From Ignavibacteriales bacterium (GTDB lineage Bacteria > Bacteroidota > Ignavibacteria > Ignavibacteriales > Melioribacteraceae): a DNA stretch of 64,000 bases. The stretch is taken from contig JAIOYW010000006.1 of assembly GCA_021740915.1 (NCBI GenBank), forward strand, positions 1-64,000. Direction: 5' to 3'. Under the pieces are notes generated by a model. It was not told the origin of the DNA, searched no databases, and saw nothing but the letters and a program-made list of their open reading frames with translations. Position numbers and translations under genes: made by a program. Shown in pieces: positions 27,239 through 35,694 of this stretch. Position 1 is the stretch's first letter; every line of letters starts with the position of its first letter.

Positions 27239-28012
27239 ATGCTACCTGAAAAAATATACTTCCCCTATAATTATTTCACTGCACTTATTGGCTTTGGATT
27301 GGACCCCGAGTTACAGAGCCGCATTGTATTTGAACAGTCGGGCAAAATCGCTCAGAGATTGGAAAATAATCATGATGCAGTTGGTCTCATTCCTTCTCTT
27401 GAGATCTTATCGCATCGGGAATTGCTGATATCGAAAACATTTGGAATTACCTTCGATGAACAGATAGCTATCAGTTATTATTATTTCAAACCACGCGAAG
27501 ATAATATTACTGAAATTAAATTATCAGGCGACATTTCTATCAATGAGGAAATTCTTACAAAAATAATATTTAAGGAAAAGTTTGGGCTTGATATTCAGGT
27601 GGCTCTTTCTGATAAACCTCTTGAATTAGGGTCCGCCGACTATATTTTGGCAGGGAATGCTAATTTTAAACAGGAATTACTGGAAAAATCATTCAGTATT
27701 ACAGATCAGGTTTGTGATCTGATCGAATTGCCTTATGTCAATTTTTTACTGGCTTCAAAGAATGAAATTCTGCTCCGTCATATGAATAATGCGATGGGTT
27801 CAATTGATAAAAACATCCAGGATAATGCCGGTAAGGTAATGAAGCCGCTACTGCAGAACGATTTTTTATATGAATATTTTATGGCAAATATTGGTTCAGT
27901 TTACTTCAAGCTTAACGATGATGATTTAAAAGGATTGGATGAACTGCTCAAACTCCCGTTTCTCCATTTGTTGTCAGAGGATATACCGGAGCCAAAATTT
28001 ATTGGAATGTAG
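27239..28012 (+). CDS. MqnA/MqnD-like periplasmic-binding-fold protein, divergent
   Basis: A 257-residue soluble protein without signal peptide. The pattern of VGLIPSLEIL near residue 60, a central region, ADYILAGNA near 140 and DLIELPYVNFLLASK near 165-180 resembles the two-lobed fold of the menaquinone futalosine pathway enzymes MqnA (chorismate dehydratase) and MqnD. The glycine-aspartate block and several conserved positions of real MqnA are changed, so it may be a paralogue with another ligand. No other menaquinone gene is near. The ATG lacks a clear ribosome site. It stands alone between the rplS terminator and a gene-poor stretch. Confidence 0.5.
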   Translation: MLPEKIYFPYNYFTALIGFGLDPELQSRIVFEQSGKIAQRLENNHDAVGLIPSLEILSHRELLISKTFGITFDEQIAISYYYFKPREDNITEIKLSGDISINEEILTKIIFKEKFGLDIQVALSDKPLELGSADYILAGNANFKQELLEKSFSITDQVCDLIELPYVNFLLASKNEILLRHMNNAMGSIDKNIQDNAGKVMKPLLQNDFLYEYFMANIGSVYFKLNDDDLKGLDELLKLPFLHLLSEDIPEPKFIGM

Positions 28013-28345
28013 TTCCTCTTTTAATATCTCATTGTTCCGTTTATTCCCGAAGACTCAAATGGTATCTCAGCCTAATAAAATGTGGGAAAGTCAATTTTAC
28101 GATGCAGTTAAATCACTTCGGTTTTCAATTCTGAAGCCAGAAGGATAGAGCATCAAAAAAATCGAATTATTTTGACAACCCTTATCTATCCTCAAATTAA
28201 TCTGATCAAATGTATCTGACTTAGTCGGGCAGCATAGTATATTCGATGAAACGATCAATTGAATCATCTGAATTTAGGAGTAATATGCCCTGTTACAATA
28301 AAAATTCTTATTGACAATCTCATTGATTTAGACTATTTATACTTG

Positions 28346-28699
28346 GTGAAAAAAGAAACTTATCGCAACTTAATTTTACGCTGGATTATATTCCCGCTTC
28401 TGCTCATCGGGCATATTCAGGCATCTTTTTCTAATATTTCAGTTAGCCCGAAATATGCCAGTAATTTTTCCGAACAACAGTTCTTCAACGATTCGGCATC
28501 TTTTCCTTCTCTGATTCAGATATCACAGAAATCGGGGAATAAAATTTTCAGCATACCAAAAAGCAACGATATTGAAATTAATTCAGAATATTCTCTAAGT
28601 TCAAGAAAACTTATATTTTCGGAATTATTAATTATCAACCACCTCTTTTATCTCCCCCTGCAAAATTTACTCACAGTCAAGAAAACAACAGACGCCTGA
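28346..28699 (+). CDS. Hypothetical exported small protein
   Basis: A 117-residue frame starting at GTG 28346 (TTG 28343 is equally possible). From there the N-terminus looks like a signal peptide: basic KKETYRN, then LILRWIIFPLLLIGHIQASFS. The rest is Ser-rich and without a known motif. There is no ribosome site ahead of the start, and the composition matches non-coding DNA nearby, so it may not be real. It lies upstream of the NSS transporter group. Confidence 0.3.
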   Translation: MKKETYRNLILRWIIFPLLLIGHIQASFSNISVSPKYASNFSEQQFFNDSASFPSLIQISQKSGNKIFSIPKSNDIEINSEYSLSSRKLIFSELLIINHLFYLPLQNLLTVKKTTDA

Positions 28700-28755
28700 C
28701 CTCTCACCTTTTATAATTTTTAATTAAAATAAACTCTAAAATTAAAGGTGATCAA

Positions 28756-28869
28756 ATGGCTGTTGACAATAAAACAGAAAACACCAGCATATTTTTCTAT
28801 GTATTCATTGGTGTTATTGGTTTAGGATTTTTATCATTATTAGGTCTTTTAGTTTCATTAATTATGTGA
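28756..28869 (+). CDS. 37-residue one-helix membrane microprotein upstream of the NSS transporter
   Basis: The ATG follows AAGGTGAT by a few bases. The product begins MAVDNKTENT, then has one hydrophobic helix from about residue 12 to the end (FFYVFIGVIGLGFLSLLGLL). A terminator hairpin starts 16 bases after the stop, and the transporter begins 58 bases after it. I infer a small accessory or regulatory subunit of the transporter; the alternative is an unrelated one-helix peptide. I do not recognise the family. Confidence 0.65.
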   Translation: MAVDNKTENTSIFFYVFIGVIGLGFLSLLGLLVSLIM

Positions 28870-28885
28870 TCAACAATTAGTTCAA

Positions 28886-28912
28886 GGGGCGGTAACATCC
28901 GCCCCTTTTTTT
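28886..28912 (+). terminator. Rho-independent terminator in front of the NSS transporter
   Basis: GGGGCGG (28886-28892), loop TAACAT, CCGCCCC (28899-28905), then seven T. The T-run ends three bases before the transporter's ribosome site AGGGA (28916-28920). It either ends the microprotein transcript or attenuates the transporter. Confidence 0.9.
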
Positions 28913-28927
28913 ATCAGGGAAATTGTA

Positions 28928-30565
28928 ATGAAAGAAATAAAAGGCGAAAGATGGGGGAGCAGGATAGGTCTTATTTTTGCGGTTGCCGGAAATGCAGTCG
29001 GACTTGGTAACTTTTTGAGATTTCCCGCTCAGGCAGCCCAAAATGGTGGGGGAGCATTTATTATTCCTTACCTTGTGGCTTTCCTGTTAATGGGGATTCC
29101 TTTGTTATGGGTGGAATGGGCAATAGGAAGGCACGGTGGAAAATATGGATATAATTCAACTCCGGGCATGTTTCATAAGCTTGGGAAAGGAAAATATCTG
29201 AAGTATATCGGAGTTTTTGGAATTTTTAATAACCTTGTAATTGCTGCATATTATTGCTACATCGAATCCTGGACACTGGCTTACGTTTGGCATAGTTTAG
29301 CAGGAACGTTCACCGGACTTGATTCGAATGCGATCTCAGCTTTTTTTTCAGCCTATCTTAATATCGATAATACTAATTTCATCAACATTCCCGGGACTGG
29401 AATTATCTTTTTTATTTTGACCTTAGGGCTTAACCTATGGATATTATCGAAGGGATTGAGTAAAGGAATTGAAATAGTGAGCAAAATTGCACTTCCGGCA
29501 TTGATATTATTTGGGGTGATTCTTGCTATGCGGGCGTTTACGCTTGATGCAGGGGAGAGCGGGGCTGTTTACGATGCAATGACAGGTTTTAATTTTCTCT
29601 GGACGCCAAAATTTGAGTCACTCAGCGATCCAAAAGTTTGGCTTGCAGCAGCAGGACAAATATTTTTTACTTTATCAGTAGGAATGGGATCTATCCATTG
29701 TTATGCTTCTTACCTGAGAGAAAAAGACGATATTGCCCTGAATGCGAGCGCTGCCGGATGGATGAATGAATTTGTTGAAATTATTCTTGGTGCATCAATC
29801 GTTATCCCTATCTCGGCTGCTTATCTTGGATTGGAATGGGTGAGGTCAAATGTAGGGTTTGAGATGGGATTCCGGACGATGCCTTCACTATTTCAAAACT
29901 GGGGACCCGTTCTTTCAGTAATTGCCGGGGTTGTATGGTTTGGACTGCTCTTTTTTGCAGGAATAACGAGTTCACTTGCAATGGGGCAACCTGTAATGGC
30001 ATTTTTTCAGCAGACTCTGAACCAAAGCAGAAAAAAATCTGCGGTTACATTTGGTATCCTGACCTTACTTTTAGCTCTTCCCTGCATACTATTTTACAGA
30101 ATGGGAGTATTTGGAGAATTTGATTATTGGGCAGGAACTTTTGCCCTGGTTGTGTTTGCTACAGCAGAAATGATAATATTTGCCTGGGTATTCGGTATTG
30201 AGAATGCCTGGGGTGAGATAAGGAAAGGCGCTGATATGTCGATACCAATGGTTTATAAATTTGTGCTGAAATATATAACACCGATCTTTCTGATCGCTGT
30301 TTTAGTAGGATCGACATTAAAACCAGCGACCGGAGACTGGATTTTGGAGCTCACTAATTTATTTAATGGAGAGGGTTGGAATTTCGCAGCCGATAGTGTA
30401 GTTGGGACAATCTTACATATTGGCTCTGAAAACCTGGCTTATTTTGCGAATGGAGTTCCGACAGAAATATTTTTTAAGGACATTTCCAGATTACTGCTTA
30501 GTATTTTATTCATCTCTCTATCTTTTTTGACTTACCGGCACTGGAAAAAGGAGGAATCAAAATGA
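28928..30565 (+). CDS. Sodium-dependent amino acid transporter (NSS/SNF family, MetP-like)
   Basis: A 545-residue inner-membrane symporter with about 12 helices. Helix 1 carries the signature GLIFAVAGNAVGLGNFLRFP with the unwound sodium and substrate site; helix 6 has FFTLSVGMGSIHCYASYL. Length and motifs fit the MetP-like branch, which uses a small subunit. AGGGA lies seven bases before the ATG. It overlaps the downstream MetS-type gene by four bases (ATGA). The likely substrates are amino acids such as methionine, alanine, tyrosine or tryptophan; the exact one cannot be read. Confidence 0.93.
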   Translation: MKEIKGERWGSRIGLIFAVAGNAVGLGNFLRFPAQAAQNGGGAFIIPYLVAFLLMGIPLLWVEWAIGRHGGKYGYNSTPGMFHKLGKGKYLKYIGVFGIFNNLVIAAYYCYIESWTLAYVWHSLAGTFTGLDSNAISAFFSAYLNIDNTNFINIPGTGIIFFILTLGLNLWILSKGLSKGIEIVSKIALPALILFGVILAMRAFTLDAGESGAVYDAMTGFNFLWTPKFESLSDPKVWLAAAGQIFFTLSVGMGSIHCYASYLREKDDIALNASAAGWMNEFVEIILGASIVIPISAAYLGLEWVRSNVGFEMGFRTMPSLFQNWGPVLSVIAGVVWFGLLFFAGITSSLAMGQPVMAFFQQTLNQSRKKSAVTFGILTLLLALPCILFYRMGVFGEFDYWAGTFALVVFATAEMIIFAWVFGIENAWGEIRKGADMSIPMVYKFVLKYITPIFLIAVLVGSTLKPATGDWILELTNLFNGEGWNFAADSVVGTILHIGSENLAYFANGVPTEIFFKDISRLLLSILFISLSFLTYRHWKKEESK

Positions 30566-30681
30566 GTCTCGAAGCAATATTAATGATGGGTGCGACGTGG
30601 TCTGTTGTAATCTTTTTTTCGGGCAAATTCCTGATAAAAGCGCTGAGGAAAGGAGAATTTGACGAAACAAACCGTATATAA
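30562..30681 (+). CDS. MetS-family NSS transporter small subunit
   Basis: A 39-residue protein, missed by length cut-offs. It starts MSLEAILMMGATWSVVIFF, has a single membrane helix and ends in a charged tail (LRKGEFDETNRI). The AAGGAGG ribosome site lies inside the transporter gene, and the start overlaps its stop, so production is coupled. In Corynebacterium the small MetS protein is required for MetP transport; this is the corresponding partner by size, topology and position. Confidence 0.88.
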   Translation: MSLEAILMMGATWSVVIFFSGKFLIKALRKGEFDETNRI

Positions 30682-30855
30682 ATTTATCGTCAAAGATTTT
30701 ACAAAGTTTGTTGATTATTTACTTAAGTATTATGCGATTCAGAATAACAAAATAAATTAAAATTTTTGCGGACGAAGAGGGATTATCCTACTGATCAAAT
30801 AGAATGAAAAAAAGTATTAGTATCGGAACCTGTTACTTGACAGAAGAATCAGGAA

Positions 30856-33024
30856 CTACAAAAGTAGAATAACACTTCCACGCAAATCTGTCCAGGTGTC
30901 TGATTTTTGAAAAAGTCGAAATTCATCAATTCCGCCAGGAAAAAATTCAGCAAGTTCATCCAGGGTTTGACCGGAATAATTTTGAATATCGGTTTGATCA
31001 GCTAACATTTTCACCCACCTGCATACACTATCAGGAAGCACCCACTCACCTTCAGCATCGTTTAAGTGCACCGTCAATATAGACGAACTGGCATCTGTTC
31101 TTCTAATTGCCGGTTTGGTTGTCACCCACAATATCCGTTGATTTCTGCTAAAAGGTTTCGGGATATCGAGCAATTTTCTTATATGGTTTTTTTTGACGGT
31201 TGCTGGAGGCATTTTTTGATCGAACCATTTATTAACAGGCTTATCCATTCCTGACCCGTTCAAATAATTTGACAACGCAAGATTTAATCCCTGATAGTAA
31301 TCAGAGTAATTAAGACCACTATTATCATCGTGCGCAAGGTCGTTGTTTGCAAATGGATTATCTCTTGATGACTTGATTCTGACACCGAAATAATCGGGAT
31401 TTGCAGCGACCGGACTATGAGTGGTCAAAGCAAACTGGTGCCAGAATCCGGAAGTAAAAAGCTCATTCAGGAAAAATTGTCTAACCAGATCAAGACTGTT
31501 AATTATCTCTTGTTCGGTTTGTGAAGGGAAGCCAAACATCAGGTAAGAATGGATCATAATTCCAGACTCTGAAAAATTGCGGCATGTTTTTGCCACCTGC
31601 TCAACTGTCACGCCTTTATTAATCAATTTAAGCAGTCGGTCATCAGCAACTTCAATTCCACCGCTGACGGCAATACAACCGGAAAGTGAGAGCAGCCGGC
31701 ATAAGTCTATAGTAAAAGCCTTCTCAAATCTGATATTTCCCCACCATGTAACATTTATTTCACGCCTTAGAATCTCAATTGCAACCTCCCGAAGAAGTGA
31801 AGGGGGAGCAGCTTCATCAACAAAATGAAAATTTCTGATGCCTGTTTGTCCGATCAGATCTTCCATCCAATTAACGATTGTTTGAGCTTTGGCAGGGTCA
31901 TAACGCCCGATATAATCTAATGAGATGTCACAAAAAGTGCATTTTTTCCAATAGCATCCATGGGCAGTCGCAAGTTTGTTCCAATAGCCATCAGACCACA
32001 AGCTGTGCATAGGATTAGTGGTTTCAGTTACTGAAATGTAATTGCCGGGGTCAATGCCCACCAACGAAGGGGGAACGAGTGAATTATGTGCGTGTATTTT
32101 ATTGTCAGCATTATCAAAATATGAGAGAGTTCCGCTGATGTTAGTTAGAGTCCTGACCCAATTGAATTTACGATCCTGATCTGTCAGGTTCTTAATTATG
32201 TTAAGAAGAGGCAGTTCTCCATCATCGAAGGTGAGAAAATCAATGTAGTCAAACAATCGCTTATCTTTAATAAGCCGGAGTTCGGTATTAACATAGCCGC
32301 CGCCGAATGCAATTTTTATCTCAGGAAAGTTTTTCTTCAGAAAGTCGGCAGAGATAAGCGCACTTAGGAGATTGCCAGGGAAAGGTATTGTAAATCCCGC
32401 AAAAAGGGGCTTATCCGATATGATTTTATTCTCAAGAAGCCGAAGCATAATTATTTCAATCACGTTCCTTTCTTTTCCAATCTCATCAATGAAAGGTTGG
32501 AAACTTGCAGCGCTAATGGAAATTTTTTCAGCGTATCGGCTGAGTCCGAAATGGGGCGTAACATTATTCCGTATAAAGCGGGTAAGATCATCAATAAAAA
32601 GAGAACAATAAAATTTCGCTTGATCGAATCCGTGGTGATTCCCAAATTTTTCTGCTGCATAATGAGAATGAGCAAAAGAATAACCCTGTGGGATAAATGA
32701 TTCTTTTGAAAACAAATATGATAATCCGTTCTCCTTCCCCTGAAGAAAGCGGATGACATCTTCAACCAATCGCGTATATACGTGCTTAAGATTCCAAAGA
32801 CGAATATCATAAGGATCTGCAATCGATTCAGGCGAAACGTTTGCAAATATTTCACTAAGACCGGTTGCTGAAAATATTTTAAGTGTAGCTTCAAGCGAAA
32901 GATCATAACTCTCGGCATTTATTTTCTGTGATCTCAGAAATCCGCTTAGTTGTGTCACAGAAGGATAGGTGGTGTTGATCTGTGAAAAAGGAGGAATAAT
33001 CAGAATTATTTTTTCAGTGCTGAT
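30856..33024 (-). CDS. B12-binding-domain radical SAM protein
   Basis: A protein of 722 residues if it begins at an ATC codon at 33024, or 700 from the first standard codon (GTG 32958). I chose 33024 because the frame upstream of the GTG encodes the family N-terminus IILIIPPFSQINTTYPSV and AGGGA lies six bases before ATC; no ATG, GTG or TTG exists in frame between the stop and the GTG. The N-terminal half is the cobalamin-binding-type Rossmann domain (FGGGYVNTEL, DDGELPLL) without a DxHxxG motif; the core has CYWKKCTFC (Cys357, 362, 365 in this numbering), a CX4CX2C cluster, and GGIEV, then a C-terminal extension. Its substrate is unknown. Confidence 0.88.
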   Translation of the reverse strand: MSTEKIILIIPPFSQINTTYPSVTQLSGFLRSQKINAESYDLSLEATLKIFSATGLSEIFANVSPESIADPYDIRLWNLKHVYTRLVEDVIRFLQGKENGLSYLFSKESFIPQGYSFAHSHYAAEKFGNHHGFDQAKFYCSLFIDDLTRFIRNNVTPHFGLSRYAEKISISAASFQPFIDEIGKERNVIEIIMLRLLENKIISDKPLFAGFTIPFPGNLLSALISADFLKKNFPEIKIAFGGGYVNTELRLIKDKRLFDYIDFLTFDDGELPLLNIIKNLTDQDRKFNWVRTLTNISGTLSYFDNADNKIHAHNSLVPPSLVGIDPGNYISVTETTNPMHSLWSDGYWNKLATAHGCYWKKCTFCDISLDYIGRYDPAKAQTIVNWMEDLIGQTGIRNFHFVDEAAPPSLLREVAIEILRREINVTWWGNIRFEKAFTIDLCRLLSLSGCIAVSGGIEVADDRLLKLINKGVTVEQVAKTCRNFSESGIMIHSYLMFGFPSQTEQEIINSLDLVRQFFLNELFTSGFWHQFALTTHSPVAANPDYFGVRIKSSRDNPFANNDLAHDDNSGLNYSDYYQGLNLALSNYLNGSGMDKPVNKWFDQKMPPATVKKNHIRKLLDIPKPFSRNQRILWVTTKPAIRRTDASSSILTVHLNDAEGEWVLPDSVCRWVKMLADQTDIQNYSGQTLDELAEFFPGGIDEFRLFQKSDTWTDLRGSVILLL

Positions 33025-33195
33025 GGAATTTCCCTGGTGACTTAAATAAACAATTTATATAAAGAATAAAATTCATAAATTGAAACACAATCCGGTACAA
33101 AAATATGGAGTAAAAAATTTAATAAACAAATTAAGCAGTGGATGATCAGAAATTAGCACGGTCTTATGATTTAGATCTGATTGGCCAGTTTTCCT

Positions 33196-34431
33196 TCATC
33201 TGATTTTTATAAATTTCTGAGTAAACCATTTTTTCCCATCGTGTAGTTTTAAGAAGTACACACCAGCATTAAAGTGTTGAAGGGGTAAAAAAGAACTGCC
33301 ATTTGAATGATTTTGTTCAAATACCATTTCTCCAAGCACATTAAATATCATAATTCGCGAATTCACAGGGATCATTTTACCTGGCTGCAATGAGAGCGTA
33401 ATATAACCATTTGTTGGATTAGGGAACAGGTAAAGTGCAGTTGATGTTGTTTCCGTATTATCGACTTTTGAAGATACCACCCGACTAAGACAGTCTCTGA
33501 AAAATTCAGCAACGCTATCATTATATGCCTGAAATTCAGGCTCCGAATTCCCGAGATAAAGATTTAGTTCATTGTGATCGTAAGGAGATGTATTAAATAA
33601 TGTGACCGGAATATTGTTATTTACCAGGACATCCGCAAAGCGGGTCGCGAGATCAATACGCTCAGGAGTACCTTGGTGAACGAGCATAAAATCCGGAATG
33701 TCTTTATTTTCATCTATGAACCGAATCGGGGAAGCCTGTCCCCAGATTGCAGTATCAGCACCAAATGCATTAATATAGGATACCCATTGCTCATCTCCTG
33801 CTGTCGGATAATTTGACATATAATACGGAATATCGTATGAAGCCGGATCGAGAGAGCAGGTGCATTTTATCCATTTAATAGATAATCCGACTTCCTGCAG
33901 ATAACTTTCATCCGTACTAATTAATGAAAACAGATGCCCGCCTGATGAACTGCCAATCAGTGCAATACGGTCTGTGTCTCCACCAAAATATGGAATATTT
34001 TCATAAACCCACCGTACAGCTTTTGCAGCATCTTTTGGATGAGCAGGAAAAACAATCCTTTCGGGATTAAAGATATCAGGTGGATTGGGAGAAAGTCGAT
34101 AATTAATACTTACAAAAATATAGCCAAGGCTTGTAAAAAATTCATCCTTATAACGTGTCTGAGTTTTATCTCCTATCCGCCAGCCTCCGGCATGTGCCCA
34201 GATCATAACGGGTTTTAATCCGTTTCCGCCATTTGGTACATATATATCAAGGCTTAGTAGATTATTATCGACTCCTGGTTTAGTATCGTACTGAATATCT
34301 TGAAATTTTTGATATGATTGAGCTGGTACAGACTTCACAAAAATAATCCATATTAGAAAATTAATAATTGCTAAAAAGTGAATGTAACGAAAAGTATTGA
34401 ATTTAGTATTTGGACTAAAAGCGAATGTCAT
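33196..34431 (-). CDS. Secreted alpha/beta-hydrolase (esterase-like) with T9SS sorting tail
   Basis: A 411-residue protein from ATG 34431; an in-frame TTG at 34449 is possible. The signal-type N-terminus ends near VPAQS. The catalytic part has the oxyanion HAGGW, the nucleophile GSSSGG, a later Asp region and a His in SPYDHNEL, as in the BD-FAE/carboxylesterase group. The last about 80 residues are a T9SS sorting domain (FPNPTNGYITLSL, MIFNVLGEMVF, AGVYFLKLHDG, FIKIR). It should act outside the cell on an ester, for instance of plant polysaccharide; that is inferred. Both neighbours have their own spacing. Confidence 0.88.
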   Translation of the reverse strand: MTFAFSPNTKFNTFRYIHFLAIINFLIWIIFVKSVPAQSYQKFQDIQYDTKPGVDNNLLSLDIYVPNGGNGLKPVMIWAHAGGWRIGDKTQTRYKDEFFTSLGYIFVSINYRLSPNPPDIFNPERIVFPAHPKDAAKAVRWVYENIPYFGGDTDRIALIGSSSGGHLFSLISTDESYLQEVGLSIKWIKCTCSLDPASYDIPYYMSNYPTAGDEQWVSYINAFGADTAIWGQASPIRFIDENKDIPDFMLVHQGTPERIDLATRFADVLVNNNIPVTLFNTSPYDHNELNLYLGNSEPEFQAYNDSVAEFFRDCLSRVVSSKVDNTETTSTALYLFPNPTNGYITLSLQPGKMIPVNSRIMIFNVLGEMVFEQNHSNGSSFLPLQHFNAGVYFLKLHDGKKWFTQKFIKIR

Positions 34432-34728
34432 TATAAAATATCTAACCAAATTAAAGAATGTTTTTCAAAGCGATTAAGTTTTTGTAAGATCAAATAATAC
34501 TGAAAATATTACTTTTTGTTTACTAAGTCAATATACTGATTGATTTATGAAAAATCTTCAGAGTGTGCAGGAAATGAACAGAACATATTGAGAAGATTAA
34601 TTTATTAATCTGAACGATATTTAACAAAAGAAATTCTAATTGGGAAATTTAATTACTCCTCCCACTTGAATGCTTAATGATTGTTAAGTAAATTAAGAGT
34701 AACTTTTCATCATAATACGGAGGAACAG

Positions 34729-35439
34729 GTGAAAGGAACACAAAATCTACAGCGAGCCCGCCATTATCTCAATTCCCATATTGATCCTTCAAAAAGGCTC
34801 AAATCGGGTGGACCTTGCATTACCCTCTCCCGGCAAACAGGCATTGGCGCCGAGAATATCTGCGAATATTTGGTAAAAAAACTTGAAGAGAATGCCGCAG
34901 AAGGCTTTTACGAATGGACATATTTCGATAAAAACCTGATCGATTATGTGATACAGGATCATGAATTACCGGAAAATGTTGACAAATATCTCGACGAGTC
35001 CACTCTGTTATCGGTAGAGAATATGTTTTCTGAAATGCTATCTCTCCACCCTTCAAAAATTGAACTTCTCAACAAAACTGCTAAAACAATTTTACGGCTT
35101 ACGAATATTGGCAACTGTATTATTGTTGGAAGAGGTGCAAACATTATCACGCAGAACCACAGAAAGGCATTTCATGTCAGGCTTGTTGCCCCGGCTGAAG
35201 ACCGGACAAAAACGGCTGTTGAATTATATGGACGAACAGCAAAAGAACAGACAGCCTTCATTGAAAAGGAAGATAAAGCCAGAAAGAATTTTATCAAAAA
35301 GTATTTTCATAAGGATATCAGCGACCCGCTTCTTTATCACCTGATTTTTAACGTCAGACTTTTAAAGGCCGAGGAAATAGCTGAGACCATAGCGCTTTGT
35401 ATAATGTCTAAATATCCGGAATACTTTAAGAAGCAGTAA
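34729..35439 (+). CDS. Cytidylate kinase-like family protein
   Basis: A 236-residue protein starting at GTG 34729, chosen because CGGAGG lies five bases upstream; an earlier in-frame TTG at 34681 has no ribosome site. The N-terminal part ITLSRQTGIGAENICEYL resembles the P-loop of cytidylate-kinase-like proteins, then a lid-type region, IIVGRGANIIT and a VRLVAPAEDRTKTAVELY block. It lacks the clear GKS form of Cmk, so the phosphoryl acceptor is uncertain; proteins of this family are widespread and mostly uncharacterised. It is divergent from the esterase gene across about 300 bases. Confidence 0.8.
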   Translation: MKGTQNLQRARHYLNSHIDPSKRLKSGGPCITLSRQTGIGAENICEYLVKKLEENAAEGFYEWTYFDKNLIDYVIQDHELPENVDKYLDESTLLSVENMFSEMLSLHPSKIELLNKTAKTILRLTNIGNCIIVGRGANIITQNHRKAFHVRLVAPAEDRTKTAVELYGRTAKEQTAFIEKEDKARKNFIKKYFHKDISDPLLYHLIFNVRLLKAEEIAETIALCIMSKYPEYFKKQ

Positions 35440-35694
35440 CAAATTTTATTATTCTTTGTTTTTATGTACTCAGTCGATTGCTGAAAGTATAAAGTTACTA
35501 ACTCTGGAGTCTCAACCGGAGCAGTCGCATTATCTGGTGCAGGGTTTTATAATTGTAAACTAATCTTGATATTTTCAAAATATTAACGATTCTTATATAA
35601 AGTAATTGTCATTTATCGATCATTGGGCTTAATGGTTTTAATTCAGGAAAGGTTAACTTACTGCCCTTGATAAAAATTTTCTAACGAGATTGTT

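Noticed and set aside
28285-28314. Nine-codon frame MPCYNKNSY with TAGGAG four bases upstream
   Set aside because: Too short to judge, no conserved neighbour or attenuator pattern visible; probably chance.
30804-30872. A 22-codon frame (MKKSISIGTCYLTEESG...) convergent with the radical SAM gene, which could suggest a RiPP precursor
   Set aside because: No ribosome site; it overlaps the end of the radical SAM gene on the other strand; nothing like a leader peptide was recognised.
34681-34728. TTG start at 34681 for the cytidylate-kinase-like protein
   Set aside because: No ribosome site there; CGGAGG before GTG 34729 is a better start.
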